DNA of 53,826 nucleotides, taken from Nitrospirota bacterium (lineage in GTDB: Bacteria; Nitrospirota; UBA9217). The notes under the pieces are model-generated. The model saw only the letters and a program-made list of their open reading frames with translations, had not been told where the DNA came from and made no database searches. The stretch covers positions 1-53,826 of the forward strand of contig JAOUEV010000019.1 in assembly GCA_029858565.1 (NCBI GenBank). Reading direction: 5' to 3'. A program made the translations under genes and the position numbers. The number at the start of each line of letters is the position of its first letter. Within the stretch, counting starts at the first letter, position 1. Of the stretch, positions 53,731 through 53,826 are shown piece by piece.

Positions 53731-53826
53731 GCATAGGGGGCGGCCATAAAGGCCGCGCCCCTGCCACACCACCCGGCATGCGGGTCCGCACCGGGCGGTT
53801 CAAGAAGTTGAGGCTATGAGAGACGC
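53731..53826. other. Highly folded non-coding segment cut by the window edge
   Basis: Two GC-rich hairpins lie in succession: GGGGGCGGCC with GGCCGCGCCCC (one bulged base) and the nested CCCGG-CA-TGCGG-GT-CCGCA-CCGGG. The tail GGCGGTTCAAGAAGTTGAGG then runs off the end. From memory it recalls RNA segments near group II intron reverse-transcriptase genes, but no such gene is visible here. Confidence 0.35.

Overview
The window is a chromosomal stretch from a Gram-negative, respiratory, probably anaerobic bacterium. Five secreted c-type cytochromes carrying 3 to 19 haem motifs, sigma-54 signalling, type IV pilus minor pilins with PilY1, a PyrR-attenuated pyr operon, a class 1B (PyrD/PyrK) dihydroorotate dehydrogenase and a DUF3786 iron-sulfur protein together suggest Nitrospirota (Thermodesulfovibrionia-like) or a Desulfobacterota relative. 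That placement is inference; no rRNA or marker comparison was possible. No CRISPR array, integrase or tRNA was seen.

Region 1 (1-4659): two multihaem cytochromes on the minus strand behind a long structured leader, a small secreted protein on the plus strand that looks leaderless, and a secreted DUF1566 plus RCC1-propeller protein. Region 2 (4660-13187, plus strand): the most unusual block. It is a tightly coupled operon encoding a membrane-anchored FliG-like protein, a MotA-like stator subunit, two MotB/OmpA-like subunits (only one with the ion-binding Asp) and a secreted TPR protein. It runs into a 19-haem cytochrome and two duplicated six-haem cytochromes. No flagellar filament, hook, rod, export or switch gene is nearby, so this may be a non-flagellar, ion-driven envelope machine linked to electron transfer.

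Region 3 (13422-28181, minus strand): the pyrimidine operon, read pyrR-pyrB-pyrC-phosphoesterase-carA-radical SAM-carB-greA-pyrK-pyrD, ending in a haem-motif histidine kinase and an NtrC-type regulator. A promoter, PyrR-binding RNA and terminator precede pyrR. carB carries an in-frame palindromic insertion, and several intergenic gaps carry related short repeats, one of them MITE-like with 24-bp inverted ends.

Region 4 (28202-41328): a PAS sensor, a monocistronic tatA, then a minor-pilin operon on the minus strand, pilY1-fimT-pilV-pilW-pilX followed by two Ig-like surface proteins, preceded by a small zinc-ribbon ORF; a DUF3786 iron-sulfur protein lies beyond on the plus strand. Region 5 (41344-53664, minus strand): housekeeping genes in conserved order, xseA-xseB-ispA-dxs-tlyA, rarA-rny-ymdB, and yhaM-like-ftsY-zapA followed by a 6S RNA. 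The last 100 bases hold a strongly folded non-coding segment cut by the window edge.
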